Assembly: GCF_030409325.1 (NCBI RefSeq)
Contig: NZ_JAUFPR010000001.1
Span: 682,001-746,000 of the forward strand
From: Mucilaginibacter aquaedulcis
GTDB lineage: Bacteria > Bacteroidota > Bacteroidia > Sphingobacteriales > Sphingobacteriaceae
Direction: 5' to 3'
Length of the DNA stretch: 64,000 nucleotides
Part shown: piece by piece, positions 1 through 7,486 of the stretch
How positions within the stretch are numbered: position 1 is the stretch's first letter
How the letters are laid out: every line of letters starts with the position of its first letter
Program-made: the position numbers and the translations under genes
Notes under the pieces: model-generated
The model's database searches: none
The model's input: the letters and a program-made list of their open reading frames with translations, nothing else
What the model was told of the DNA's origin: nothing

Positions 1-2
1 AG

Positions 3-416
3 CATAACCTGAACAAGTCTGAGCAGCACCAGGATTTTTTCTACATACAATCTGACATTAAATCAAAAATGATTCAGATTGTGATGGATGATCTGTACTA
101 TGTGCAAAGCCTTAACAATTATGTTATCCTTTATCATCAGAGCGATAAGATAATCGCTTATCTTACATTGAAGGAGATGGAGCAGTTTTTACCGGCCGAC
201 CGTTTTTCGCGGATCCATAAATCATACATTGTAAATGACTCAAAAATAAAAACCATTGAAATGGGACACGTTATTTTACAAAGTAAACCCGTTGTGGCCT
301 TACCCATCGGGTTAAAATACCATGAGCCCTTTTTTGCCAAAATTCAGAAATTATTACTCAAAAGGGGATCAAAAGACAGTATAATACCTGGTAAACCCAG
401 CAAGCCTAATACATAG
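3..416 (+). CDS. LytTR-domain DNA-binding protein, 5' part missing (window edge)
   Basis: The frame is open from the first bases of the window, so the first in-frame ATG at 69 is probably internal and the gene starts outside. The visible part is a LytTR DNA-binding domain: a strand with FFYIQSD, then DDLYYVQSLNNYV, a YLTLKEMEQFLP helix and FSRIHKSYIVN, the usual LytTR order. A receiver domain, as in LytR/AlgR response regulators, is expected upstream but cannot be seen. The gene is convergent with the next one, the two stops being 2 bases apart, and the next gene encodes another LytTR regulator. The C-terminal tail after the domain is short and basic. Family is clear; full architecture and target genes are unknown. 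Confidence 0.8.
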   Translation, partial: HNLNKSEQHQDFFYIQSDIKSKMIQIVMDDLYYVQSLNNYVILYHQSDKIIAYLTLKEMEQFLPADRFSRIHKSYIVNDSKIKTIEMGHVILQSKPVVALPIGLKYHEPFFAKIQKLLLKRGSKDSIIPGKPSKPNT

Positions 417-418
417 GC

Positions 419-1150
419 TCAGGATGAAAGTCTTTTTGATACAGGTATTTGGTGCTGCAATTTATCGAGCAGCGTGTTTTTAAACGACAAGCTGATGGGT
501 ATCTCTACACCATTCTTCATGATGATCATACGGGGGGTGATATAGTTGATATGCCTGTGGCTTACTATAAAAGAACGATGCACACGTGAAAACTGGCTTT
601 CGGGCAGATAGTTAATGATCTCGCTGATCATCATATAAATGGTGGTTGTTTCCGTTTCGGTAGTCACAATAACATAGTTTTTCTGACTCTCTATGTAAAC
701 AATCTCATTTAGTTCAACCCTGAGCATTTTACCTTCGTCGCCTTTTAAAAAGAGGGCATCGGTATCATCTTCTTTGTGGTTTTTTTCATTGGTAGTATTA
801 AATGTTAACAACCGCTGAATCACCTTCAAAAACTTGGCATAGGTTACAGGTTTTAGCAAATAAGCAAAACCCTCACGCTCAAATGCCTTAAGTGCAAAAT
901 CCTCATGCCCTGAAGTAAATATTACTATACATTTTTCGCCCAGTAGTTCGGCCAGATCAAGCCCTGTTAGTATGGGCATATCAATATCGGTTATCAGTAC
1001 GTCGGGAATAGGGCCATTCTTAATTTGGGCCAGGGCTGCGGTAGGTATATTTGAACTTCCTATTAATTTAAGCCCTGGGGTTTGTTCCACGTAATCGCAC
1101 ATGGTTTCCAGTGCATGAAATTCGTCATCAACAACAAAACAGTTTAGCAT
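419..1150 (-). CDS. LytTR-family response regulator (receiver + LytTR)
   Basis: A two-domain transcription regulator of 243 residues. The N-terminal receiver has the acidic pair D8/D9, the likely phospho-acceptor D55 in the TDIDMP motif, T77/S78 and K98 in the LLKPV motif. The C-terminal LytTR domain (about 135-235) carries VYIESQKNYVIV and FSRVHRSFIVS. Members of this family are phosphorylated by membrane histidine kinases, often of the LytS/YehU type, and bind DNA through the LytTR beta sheet. No kinase lies beside it here, so its partner is elsewhere. It is convergent with the LytTR gene at the window start. A 7-of-8 match to the -7 element (minus strand, about 1208-1215) lies upstream but is weak. 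Confidence 0.9.
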   Translation of the reverse strand: MLNCFVVDDEFHALETMCDYVEQTPGLKLIGSSNIPTAALAQIKNGPIPDVLITDIDMPILTGLDLAELLGEKCIVIFTSGHEDFALKAFEREGFAYLLKPVTYAKFLKVIQRLLTFNTTNEKNHKEDDTDALFLKGDEGKMLRVELNEIVYIESQKNYVIVTTETETTTIYMMISEIINYLPESQFSRVHRSFIVSHRHINYITPRMIIMKNGVEIPISLSFKNTLLDKLQHQIPVSKRLSS

Positions 1151-1330
1151 AGATCAAGGTTATGATCACAATTATTAGGTAAAAGTAGAAAAAATTAAAG
1201 GTTTGTACCAAAATAAGCCGCAATTAATACAACCCGATAAAATTACATCACTTAACAATTTGATAATTTATAATATTGAATAAGGTAAAATAAAATAGCG
1301 ATATTTTTCAGTAACTTAATATCCGAAGCC

Positions 1331-1549
1331 ATGATGGAAGCAGCAGAAGAACATGTGCGCAATAATGCCGGTATCAACCCGATATCAGTTCAGGAAAACA
1401 AAAACAACATAGCCGACCCTGACGATTTGCATGAAATGCAGGTTGATGATGATTTAAACGAGCCCGATGCAGAAGCGGATTATGCTCCCGGTCCGGGTGC
1501 TGGTGATAATCAGCCGGAAGATTCAACGTCGGCATCAGATCAGGATTAA
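1331..1549 (+). CDS. Small acidic, probably disordered protein, unknown function
   Basis: 72 residues, very rich in D, E, N, P and G, with no hydrophobic segment, cysteine or recognisable domain. Composition predicts a soluble, intrinsically disordered protein. A second, longer protein of similar character is at 48123-48686. It stands alone between divergent or convergent neighbours, with an AT-rich stretch upstream. The composition differs from random frames and the ATG is well placed, so I think it is a real gene, but I have no function. A tandem ATG ATG begins the frame, so the exact first residue is uncertain. Confidence 0.55.
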   Translation: MMEAAEEHVRNNAGINPISVQENKNNIADPDDLHEMQVDDDLNEPDAEADYAPGPGAGDNQPEDSTSASDQD

Positions 1550-1610
1550 AACAAAAGCATTAAGTCACTCAGCTTTGTCCTGATAGTTTTAACATCAAGA
1601 ATTACGCGTT

Positions 1611-2150
1611 TTAATTCCTGAAATAGTCGCTGGCTTTATAAACAGCTTCCACCCATATTCCGGAATCAGGATTTAATACAAACTCGCTCACGCCAACCCT
1701 ATTTGCCCCCGGCGCCCAATTGTAAGCATAGCCCATTCGTGTCCATGGGTAATAAACCCCGGTACTGGTGAGTGGTTGAAAATAGGACGTAATAACATAG
1801 TTATTAAACCAAAGTTTATATTCCAGGCTTACGTTTGTTGATAACGTACCTGAAGCACTTGGTACCGTAACGTCAGGGCTTCCTGCGGGCCGGAAAACAT
1901 TGTTTACCTGGATATTGTTCATAAAGGTGGCCATTAATACATAGTTTTTACCGTGAATTGTTTTCCACTGCAACACCGGATTCGTTGCCGTTAGTGTCAT
2001 CAATGTATCAATATTCCGGGTACTGTCGGCAACCATGGCTAGTTTAGTGGCCGCATTGTAAATCTTCGTAAATTCATTGCTTTGCGCGTTCGCCAGGGTA
2101 CTTTTGCATACCATTACAAGCAGCAGGATAATTGCAGTTAGTTTTTTCAT
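1611..2150 (-). CDS. Secreted or periplasmic protein of unknown function
   Basis: I place the start at 2150, giving MKKLTAIILLLVMV, a classical signal peptide with a cleavage site around ANAQS; the frame is open 15 codons further up but that extension would bury the signal. The mature protein is about 155 residues with many beta-prone segments, aromatic residues and no cysteine. It has the look of the small secreted proteins common in Bacteroidota genomes, but I do not recognise the family. It is a single gene: the next gene on the same strand downstream is the LytTR regulator, with the disordered protein on the other strand between. Confidence 0.7.
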   Translation of the reverse strand: MKKLTAIILLLVMVCKSTLANAQSNEFTKIYNAATKLAMVADSTRNIDTLMTLTATNPVLQWKTIHGKNYVLMATFMNNIQVNNVFRPAGSPDVTVPSASGTLSTNVSLEYKLWFNNYVITSYFQPLTSTGVYYPWTRMGYAYNWAPGANRVGVSEFVLNPDSGIWVEAVYKASDYFRN

Positions 2151-2626
2151 GATAAGAGGTTTTAGGTTATTGGTTTGAGCATAGGTAGCTCTCATTATTA
2201 TTGTTCAAAGGTTAGGTAACAAAAAAACATCTGCCATCATTAATCATTCCTTATCAGGAAACTCATAAAATGATAGGATCAATATCATCTGCGGGGAATC
2301 CTTCTTACACCGGCAAATGATTTATAATAAAGTTAAATGTTATTTGTAAAAAACATTGCCTTTTAAGTAAAAATTTAACCTTCACTAAAGGGATTGATTT
2401 TATGTTTAAAAAGTTGAACAGTCAATGTTATCGAAAGAAAAAATGGTATTTAAAGCATTTTTAAATTGTAACGTTTTCACTACAATTAAGTATAAAGGAC
2501 AACTTTAAGCAATATCCTAAGGCTCATATTACATTAATGGCAAGGAGTTTGTTTAGTATTACTGAGATTGTGGTTATATAAAATATCCGGTAATACTCAT
2601 ATTAACTATTGATTATTACCCCTTCG

Positions 2627-2660
2627 AGTCCGCTCATTTTTTTGGGCGGGCTTTGTTTTT
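2627..2660 (+). terminator. Orphan rho-independent terminator
   Basis: A 9-bp stem with three G-U pairs (AGTCCGCTC at 2627-2635 with GGGCGGGCT at 2644-2652) closes a T-rich loop and is followed by TTTGTTTTT. No gene on the plus strand reads into it, so it may end an unseen small RNA or be a leftover of a lost tRNA. Confidence 0.45.
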
Positions 2661-2669
2661 AATAAGTCC

Positions 2670-2696
2670 CCAAAAGCTCAATACGATCTTGAGCTT
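2670..2696 (-). terminator. Possible terminator of the sensor-receiver operon
   Basis: Eight-bp perfect stem (AAGCTCAA at 2674-2681 and TTGAGCTT at 2689-2696) directly after the receiver gene; on the minus strand it is followed by only four T, so termination may be weak. Confidence 0.4.
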
Positions 2697-2729
2697 AAAT
2701 CTAAACTACAGAGTAATCCGTGGTTATTT

Positions 2730-3125
2730 TTATGTCCAAAATAAATCCCTGAGATGATCGAGCGTTAATGGCTTACTGATGAGCTGAGTTGGAACAACAT
2801 GCTCGTGCGCACGGTCAATGTCGTATCGAAATATAGAAGATGTTAAAATGATTACGCTGCATTGTTTTTGGAACCCGCGCTTTTGATATTCATCTAAAAA
2901 ACCCCAACCGTCCAATACCGGCATTCGCAAATCCAAAAAAATAAAATCCGGAAAAGAATTATCTTTTGAAACTGTTTTTTCAAGAAACCCAAGTGCCTCC
3001 GCACCATTAGTACAGGCAATCACCTCTGATTCAGGCGACAAACGATGGATCAATCTTTCGACAATGAAATTATTAATTTCGTCATCATCAATAATCAGCA
3101 CTTGCGCAGGGTTGCAGAACGCCAT
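2730..3125 (-). CDS. Single-domain CheY/Rcp1-like response regulator
   Basis: 131 residues forming one receiver domain and nothing else. Visible active-site residues are D13-D15, the phospho-acceptor D65 in FLDLRMP, T95 and K118 in ISKPL. Stand-alone receivers act as phosphate shuttles or sinks, or bind partner proteins. It starts 42 bases after the stop of the multi-PAS protein and is read in the same direction, so the two are almost certainly one operon. Because the partner has a HisKA-like helix but no ATPase, how this receiver is phosphorylated is an open question: either a kinase works in trans or the pair signals by protein contact. Confidence 0.9.
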   Translation of the reverse strand: MAFCNPAQVLIIDDDEINNFIVERLIHRLSPESEVIACTNGAEALGFLEKTVSKDNSFPDFIFLDLRMPVLDGWGFLDEYQKRGFQKQCSVIILTSSIFRYDIDRAHEHVVPTQLISKPLTLDHLRDLFWT

Positions 3126-3167
3126 AATTTGGTTTTGGTTATTTGTTTTTATTTATCGTGTTCGTTT

Positions 3168-5486
3168 TCAAGATGGTATTATGATCTCCGCAGGAAAACT
3201 ATTCTGGATCTTTTGATGGATCAGGAAAATCATATCATCCATTTCTGAACTGCACTGGTTTAATAATCGTAATATTTCCTGCTTTTCGCTTTCAGTTCCC
3301 CGGTTGTTCAACAAGCTTATCAATCCAATCATATTAGCGACGGGCCGCCTAATTTCGTGCGAGCTCATCCAGGCTATATTCCTTAACAGTTCGTTCTGCC
3401 GGTTTATCTCTTCTTCCTTTTCTTTTCTGGAAGTTACATCCTGACATATTGTTACATATCCTGTATAATTACCGCTACTGTCATATGCCGGACTAAGCTT
3501 GGCCGAAACCCACACCTGAACCTGTGTTTTGCTAAAAACCATGAGGTCAACAGCAAAGCTTTCCCGCTTTCGCTGTTTTTCTTTCAATTGTTCTAAATCA
3601 GAAAAATCCAGGCCAGATCCCCCTAAGAATTCCATTGGGAACCGCCCGGCTACCTCATTCAGTGTGTAACCGGTCATCTCTTCAAACGCTTTGTTTACCC
3701 ATGTAATACGCTGATCTGTATCGGTTATTATTATCATATTACTTACCTGGGTAATAATATTCGCAAGCCTCACGTTCTCCCTATTGGCCCGTTTTAAAGC
3801 ATCGATATCCTTAATGGCGCCAATCAGTCTTACAGCCTCTTTCTTTTCATTAAATACGTAATATCCCTGATCCATCACGTATTTATAATTACCTGATCCG
3901 CAATTGATGCGATACTCGCATTCCCAATTGGTACTGCCTTGCCTGCGGATCTTTTCCTGACTGCTCACCACTTCTGCCAGATCATCCGGATGGATAAGAC
4001 TACGCCACCAGCTCAGATTATGCGCTATGTCATCGGGTGATACTTCTACCAAATGTGTCAGGCTGGTATTATATTCTATATGGTCACGAACTATATCCAT
4101 GTCATAAACAACGTCATGCGTGGCCTGGGCCACAAGTTCATAGCGCTCTACCGCTTCTTTGAGTTTAATATCTTTAAGCTTATTTTCGGTTATATCTGTA
4201 AAATAAACGGATACGCCTTCATCTGTAGGATATGCGGCGAGCCTAATCCATTTTTCAAGGATTTGGGAGTATTCTTCCAATTTAACGATCACCCGGCTTT
4301 CCAGTGCCTTTTGATACGCCGGATAAAACTTATTTTTCTCTTTGGGAAATAGGGAGAAAATATCTTCCCCAACAATATGGTCATGGTCTTTGAACAGCGA
4401 AAGAAACGCGTTATTCACACGGGTTACCTTCATGTCCCAATCTAAGGCAAAAAAAACATCGCTGATGCTGTTAAGTGTATGCTCAAAGCTGTGCAGGTAC
4501 CGGTTCCGCTCCTCTTCCAGTTGCTTAAATTCCGTAACATCCTGTAGCGAGCCTAAAATTTTCAATCTTAAACTATCTGACGGATCAACTTTTGCTATCT
4601 GCCGAATATAGCGGGTACTCCCGTCAACAGCTACAATCCTATGGATCACATTCATAGGTTTATTGTTGCTAATTAACTCCTGCAGCGCATTGATCATCAA
4701 TTGCCTGTCTTCCGGATAAATATGTTTTATGTAAATATCAAATGCCTCTCTCGGGTCGCATTTTTCGATACCCGTGATCTGGTATAACTCGTCTGACCAG
4801 ATGAGGTTGTTATTTTCAGGATAGTATTCCCATCCGGCTATTTTTGAAATGAGCTGTGTTTCCCTTAGTTTACGTTTTTCAATAAGCAGATCGGTATTGA
4901 TCTTTTCTAACTGCTCTTCAAACTGCACCCGTTCCGTAATATCTTTAGCCATAACCAACACCCCTTGTTTATTGGAGAAATTGATCTTATGGGAGGTGAT
5001 ATTAACATCAATCAGTTGACCGTTTTGCTTAATATGGCGCCAGCGACCACTCTGATTAAGTTTATCTGATATTTCATGGGCCGCATTCTTCGTTTTTTCC
5101 GCGTCCTCCGCCGGACGAATATCTAATATCGATTTACTTAAAAATTGTTTTTTACTATATCCATATGAAGCTACCGCCGCATCGTTCACCGAAACTATTT
5201 GCAAAGTTTCCGAATCATATATCCACATTGGGTTGGGATTTGATTCATATATATCACGGTACTGCTGTTCGCTCCGCAACAATTCTTTTTTATCTGAGTT
5301 GATAAGCAGGTACAAAAACAGGCCGTTTATCGTAACAAAAAAATACCCCTTAACCGATCCGATCCATAACAGCTGGGCATTGGTCAACGTGCTTTCCATA
5401 TTAAAAAGCAGGCGATCGCTGCATGTGATCCACACCAGGCTCACAATTAGATATATGCACGCAATTTTTAAAGCACCAAATCTCAT
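3168..5486 (-). CDS. Membrane multi-PAS sensor ending in a HisKA-like helix, no ATPase domain
   Basis: 772 residues. Two N-terminal membrane helices (about 7-24 and 40-65) are followed by five PAS modules: roughly 72-190, 205-325, 330-435, 440-560 and 570-690, several with the PAC-type ends DITE, DVTE or DITEN. The last 70 residues form a HisKA-like helical hairpin with the H-box SSHEIRRPVANMIGLI, and the protein then stops. No HATPase_c domain (N, G1, F, G2 boxes) follows, and the next gene begins 42 bases on, so there is no room for a lost one. The protein can be phospho-accepting or dimerising but cannot bind ATP like a standard kinase. The operon partner is the receiver downstream. Signal sensed is unknown. 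Start chosen as the first ATG giving the membrane anchor. Confidence 0.9.
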   Translation of the reverse strand: MRFGALKIACIYLIVSLVWITCSDRLLFNMESTLTNAQLLWIGSVKGYFFVTINGLFLYLLINSDKKELLRSEQQYRDIYESNPNPMWIYDSETLQIVSVNDAAVASYGYSKKQFLSKSILDIRPAEDAEKTKNAAHEISDKLNQSGRWRHIKQNGQLIDVNITSHKINFSNKQGVLVMAKDITERVQFEEQLEKINTDLLIEKRKLRETQLISKIAGWEYYPENNNLIWSDELYQITGIEKCDPREAFDIYIKHIYPEDRQLMINALQELISNNKPMNVIHRIVAVDGSTRYIRQIAKVDPSDSLRLKILGSLQDVTEFKQLEEERNRYLHSFEHTLNSISDVFFALDWDMKVTRVNNAFLSLFKDHDHIVGEDIFSLFPKEKNKFYPAYQKALESRVIVKLEEYSQILEKWIRLAAYPTDEGVSVYFTDITENKLKDIKLKEAVERYELVAQATHDVVYDMDIVRDHIEYNTSLTHLVEVSPDDIAHNLSWWRSLIHPDDLAEVVSSQEKIRRQGSTNWECEYRINCGSGNYKYVMDQGYYVFNEKKEAVRLIGAIKDIDALKRANRENVRLANIITQVSNMIIITDTDQRITWVNKAFEEMTGYTLNEVAGRFPMEFLGGSGLDFSDLEQLKEKQRKRESFAVDLMVFSKTQVQVWVSAKLSPAYDSSGNYTGYVTICQDVTSRKEKEEEINRQNELLRNIAWMSSHEIRRPVANMIGLISLLNNRGTESEKQEILRLLNQCSSEMDDMIFLIHQKIQNSFPAEIIIPS

Positions 5487-5650
5487 AAACGGTATAAGTT
5501 CAGGATTGTGGTTAAACGGTGAGATTAATTAATAGTTACATTTTAAAGTGAGATTTACTCAAACCCGGCGCATTATAAACCGGATAAATCATGCACCTTT
5601 TTCATTAAACCTTAATATAGAATTAACCTCATGACATATCCTGAAGTGAT

Positions 5651-5658
5651 TATCTTTG
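5651..5658 (+). promoter_or_regulatory. -7 element (TATCTTTG) of sigma gene 1
   Basis: Exact match to the Bacteroidota housekeeping -7 consensus TAnnTTTG, 15 bases before the sigma start codon. No clear TTTG or TTG lies at the -33 distance. It suggests the ECF sigma gene is itself read by the primary sigma factor. Confidence 0.55.
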
Positions 5659-5673
5659 CGCCAGATTTGAGCA

Positions 5674-6276
5674 ATGGAAACAGCTTTACCCAAAATAGAT
5701 ACCGAGCTGTTAGAAGGACTGCGGAATGACGAAGCAGGAGCTTTTGAAAATTTATTTAATAAACACTGGCGAAGTTTATACGAAAGTGCCCGCCGGAGGC
5801 TTAAAGACGAGGTCGCGGCCGAAGATATAGTTCAGGATATTTTTGCCAGCGTTTGGCAAAGGCGTCATACACTTGAAATTAACACCACTGTTGAAGGTTA
5901 TCTGCACACTGCGTTAAAGTACAAGATCATTAAACTGGCAAGTTCGGCCAATTTGCATGAAGAAGCTGTTCAGCACCTGTTACACCGGATGGAACAGATG
6001 GAGGAAACCATTCTTGATGTTTTAATTGCCGAAGATGTAAAACACACCTTAAAAGATGCAATCGCATTTTTCCCCGAAAACATGCAGAAAATATTTATGC
6101 TTCGGGTTGAAAACTATAACATAACCGAAATTGCCGAAGCACTTGGATTATCAAAGCAAACCGTTAAAAACAATAATACGGAGGCGTTAAAGCGCTTGAA
6201 AGCTGTTATGCTGACCAAGCACCCCGATATTAACAAATCATTTTATCTCCTCTTGATACTGTTAATGAAAAATTAA
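5674..6276 (+). CDS. ECF sigma-70 factor, FecI-like (locus 1)
   Basis: 200 residues, usual length for the Bacteroidota ECF group that works with FecR-type anti-sigma factors. Region 2 is seen in FENLFNKHWRSLYESARRRL and AAEDIVQDIFASVW (about 25-70), region 4 as the helix-turn-helix ITEIAEALGLSKQTVKNNNTEALKRLK (about 150-178). It should direct RNA polymerase to the susC1 promoter when the anti-sigma factor is relieved by the receptor. The anti-sigma gene follows 40 bases later on the same strand, then susC and susD. Start at the ATG next to the -7 element. Confidence 0.93.
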   Translation: METALPKIDTELLEGLRNDEAGAFENLFNKHWRSLYESARRRLKDEVAAEDIVQDIFASVWQRRHTLEINTTVEGYLHTALKYKIIKLASSANLHEEAVQHLLHRMEQMEETILDVLIAEDVKHTLKDAIAFFPENMQKIFMLRVENYNITEIAEALGLSKQTVKNNNTEALKRLKAVMLTKHPDINKSFYLLLILLMKN

Positions 6277-6316
6277 CGTAAAGAAAACAATTTCTTGAAG
6301 TACTTTTTTCCCTCGA

Positions 6317-7303
6317 GTGGCACTATCCTCTTGTAAACGGAAAAAAGTGCAACATTCAGTATTTAAAAAACTATTACAGAAATACCTCGATAAATCCTCA
6401 TCAAGGGCAGAACGGTATGTTGTTGATTCATGGTATGATTCTTTTGATCATGACAAGGGTACAGCTAATCAAGCGTTAACCGATGAAGATGCCGAAGCCA
6501 TCAGATTAAGGTTGTTGCGCAAAATAATGCCGGCTCCCGTTATCAAACCATGGTTCAGATCGTCATGGGCAAGGGCGGCAGCAATATTAATTATCCCTGT
6601 TTCGGCAGCACTGATCTATTTGAAAACTTATCAAGATCACCCATCAAAGGCACAGCCGGTAACTGTTATAACTTATACAACAGGTGCAAAACAAATCAAA
6701 AAAATAATGCTGCAGGATAGTACAGTAGTATGGCTCAACGCCAACTCTGCTGTACAGGTAAAAAGCGACTACGCAAAAGCTAACCGGAGTTTGACTTTAA
6801 CGGGCGAAGCTTTCTTTGAAGTTAAACATGATGCCAGTATTCCCTTTATTATTGATGCCGGCGGTATCTCCATTAAAGATATTGGGACCTCCTTCAACGT
6901 AAGTGCCTATAAAAGCCTGAATACCATAAACGTAGCTGTAAACACCGGCGTGGTTCAGGTAATGCGCAACAAAGCTCAGCTTGCCTTATTGCAGCCCGGT
7001 AAAGGGTTATCCTTCGATAAAATAACCCAAACAATTAAACTGGCTAATATCGGCATAGCCCAAACCGATTTATGGAGAAGCGGTAAAACTGTGCTGACCA
7101 GATCAAGCTTCGATGAGCTTGCCCAGGGTATGCTTAACCTTTATGGGGTGAAGCTTAACACTACTGACTCAAAAGTCAAATCATTTAAATACAATTTAAC
7201 ACTCAGTTCAGCGCAGTCAGAAAAATCAGCCCTGGAAATGATCTGCCTGATATTGAACAAAAAATATAAAAAGGAGGCCCCGGATGGTATAATGATCTAT
7301 TAA
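6317..7303 (+). CDS. FecR-family anti-sigma factor (locus 1)
   Basis: 328 residues. An N-terminal cytoplasmic helical part (KLLQKYLDKSSSRAE, 18-32) should bind the sigma factor; a single membrane helix lies at about 85-103 (ARAAAILIIPVSAALIYL); then the periplasmic FecR domain (about 115-235, with DSTVVWLNANSAV, GEAFFEVKHD and GTSFNVSAY) and a C-terminal DUF4974-like domain (about 250-328) that in this family meets the STN domain of the SusC receptor. The start is GTG: an in-frame stop at 6296-6298 leaves no upstream ATG; GTG at 6347 is an alternative. It lies between its sigma factor and susC1, the standard transmembrane signalling order. Confidence 0.92.
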   Translation: MALSSCKRKKVQHSVFKKLLQKYLDKSSSRAERYVVDSWYDSFDHDKGTANQALTDEDAEAIRLRLLRKIMPAPVIKPWFRSSWARAAAILIIPVSAALIYLKTYQDHPSKAQPVTVITYTTGAKQIKKIMLQDSTVVWLNANSAVQVKSDYAKANRSLTLTGEAFFEVKHDASIPFIIDAGGISIKDIGTSFNVSAYKSLNTINVAVNTGVVQVMRNKAQLALLQPGKGLSFDKITQTIKLANIGIAQTDLWRSGKTVLTRSSFDELAQGMLNLYGVKLNTTDSKVKSFKYNLTLSSAQSEKSALEMICLILNKKYKKEAPDGIMIY

Positions 7304-7415
7304 AAAAAACAGCCGGGAAATTGCACGCAACTCCCCGGCTTAATGATTTCCGGCGGTGAAACAGTTTGGTCGCTTTAACACTGCCGGCCAGTAACCTAAT
7401 TAATCAATTACTAAT
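7302..7415 (-). ncRNA. Predicted antisense RNA over the fecR1-susC1 junction
   Basis: Read on the minus strand this stretch has a promoter at its start (TTTG at 7451-7448, 20-base spacer, TAAATTTG at 7427-7420) and an intrinsic terminator at its end: a perfect 7-bp stem (7311-7317 with 7334-7340) followed by G and eight T (7309-7302). A second, upstream hairpin can form between CCGGC and GCCGG. The product would be about 110 bases and complementary to the 5' leader of susC1 and to the last base or two of fecR1. Antisense RNAs at the same place repress SusC expression in Bacteroides (DonS type). The other two loci carry terminators in the same position and orientation. No transcript data are available to me. 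Confidence 0.5.
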
Positions 7416-7419
7416 CATT

Positions 7420-7451
7420 CAAATTTATGAAAGCCAAATCATTATCACAAA
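7420..7451 (-). promoter_or_regulatory. Complete -33/-7 promoter pointing away from susC1
   Basis: On the minus strand TTTG (7451-7448), 20 bases, TAAATTTG (7427-7420). This fits the Bacteroidota primary promoter TTTG-N19-21-TAnnTTTG in both boxes and in spacing. It faces the fecR1 gene and the terminator at 7302-7340. Confidence 0.6.
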
Positions 7452-7486
7452 TGGCTTCATGAGCTTGGGTGGAAACTATTCAATAA

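Larger units (their letters stand above)
2196..2729. other. Gene-poor AT-rich intergenic region
   Basis: About 530 bases without a supported gene. The AT-rich stretch to about 2600 shows nothing I can name. At 2620-2660 there is a plus-strand hairpin followed by TTTGTTTTT with no obvious plus-strand gene in front of it, preceded by TTCGAGTCC, which resembles the T-loop end of a tRNA. At 2674-2696 a second hairpin may end the minus-strand sensor operon. Confidence 0.5.

Noticed and set aside
3168..5486. Frameshifted or truncated histidine kinase
   Set aside because: The receiver gene follows after 42 bases, leaving no space for a decayed ATPase domain, and the C-terminus ends cleanly, so I treat the layout as native.
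6317..7303. An upstream ATG start for fecR1
   Set aside because: An in-frame stop at 6296-6298 blocks it, so GTG is the best start.
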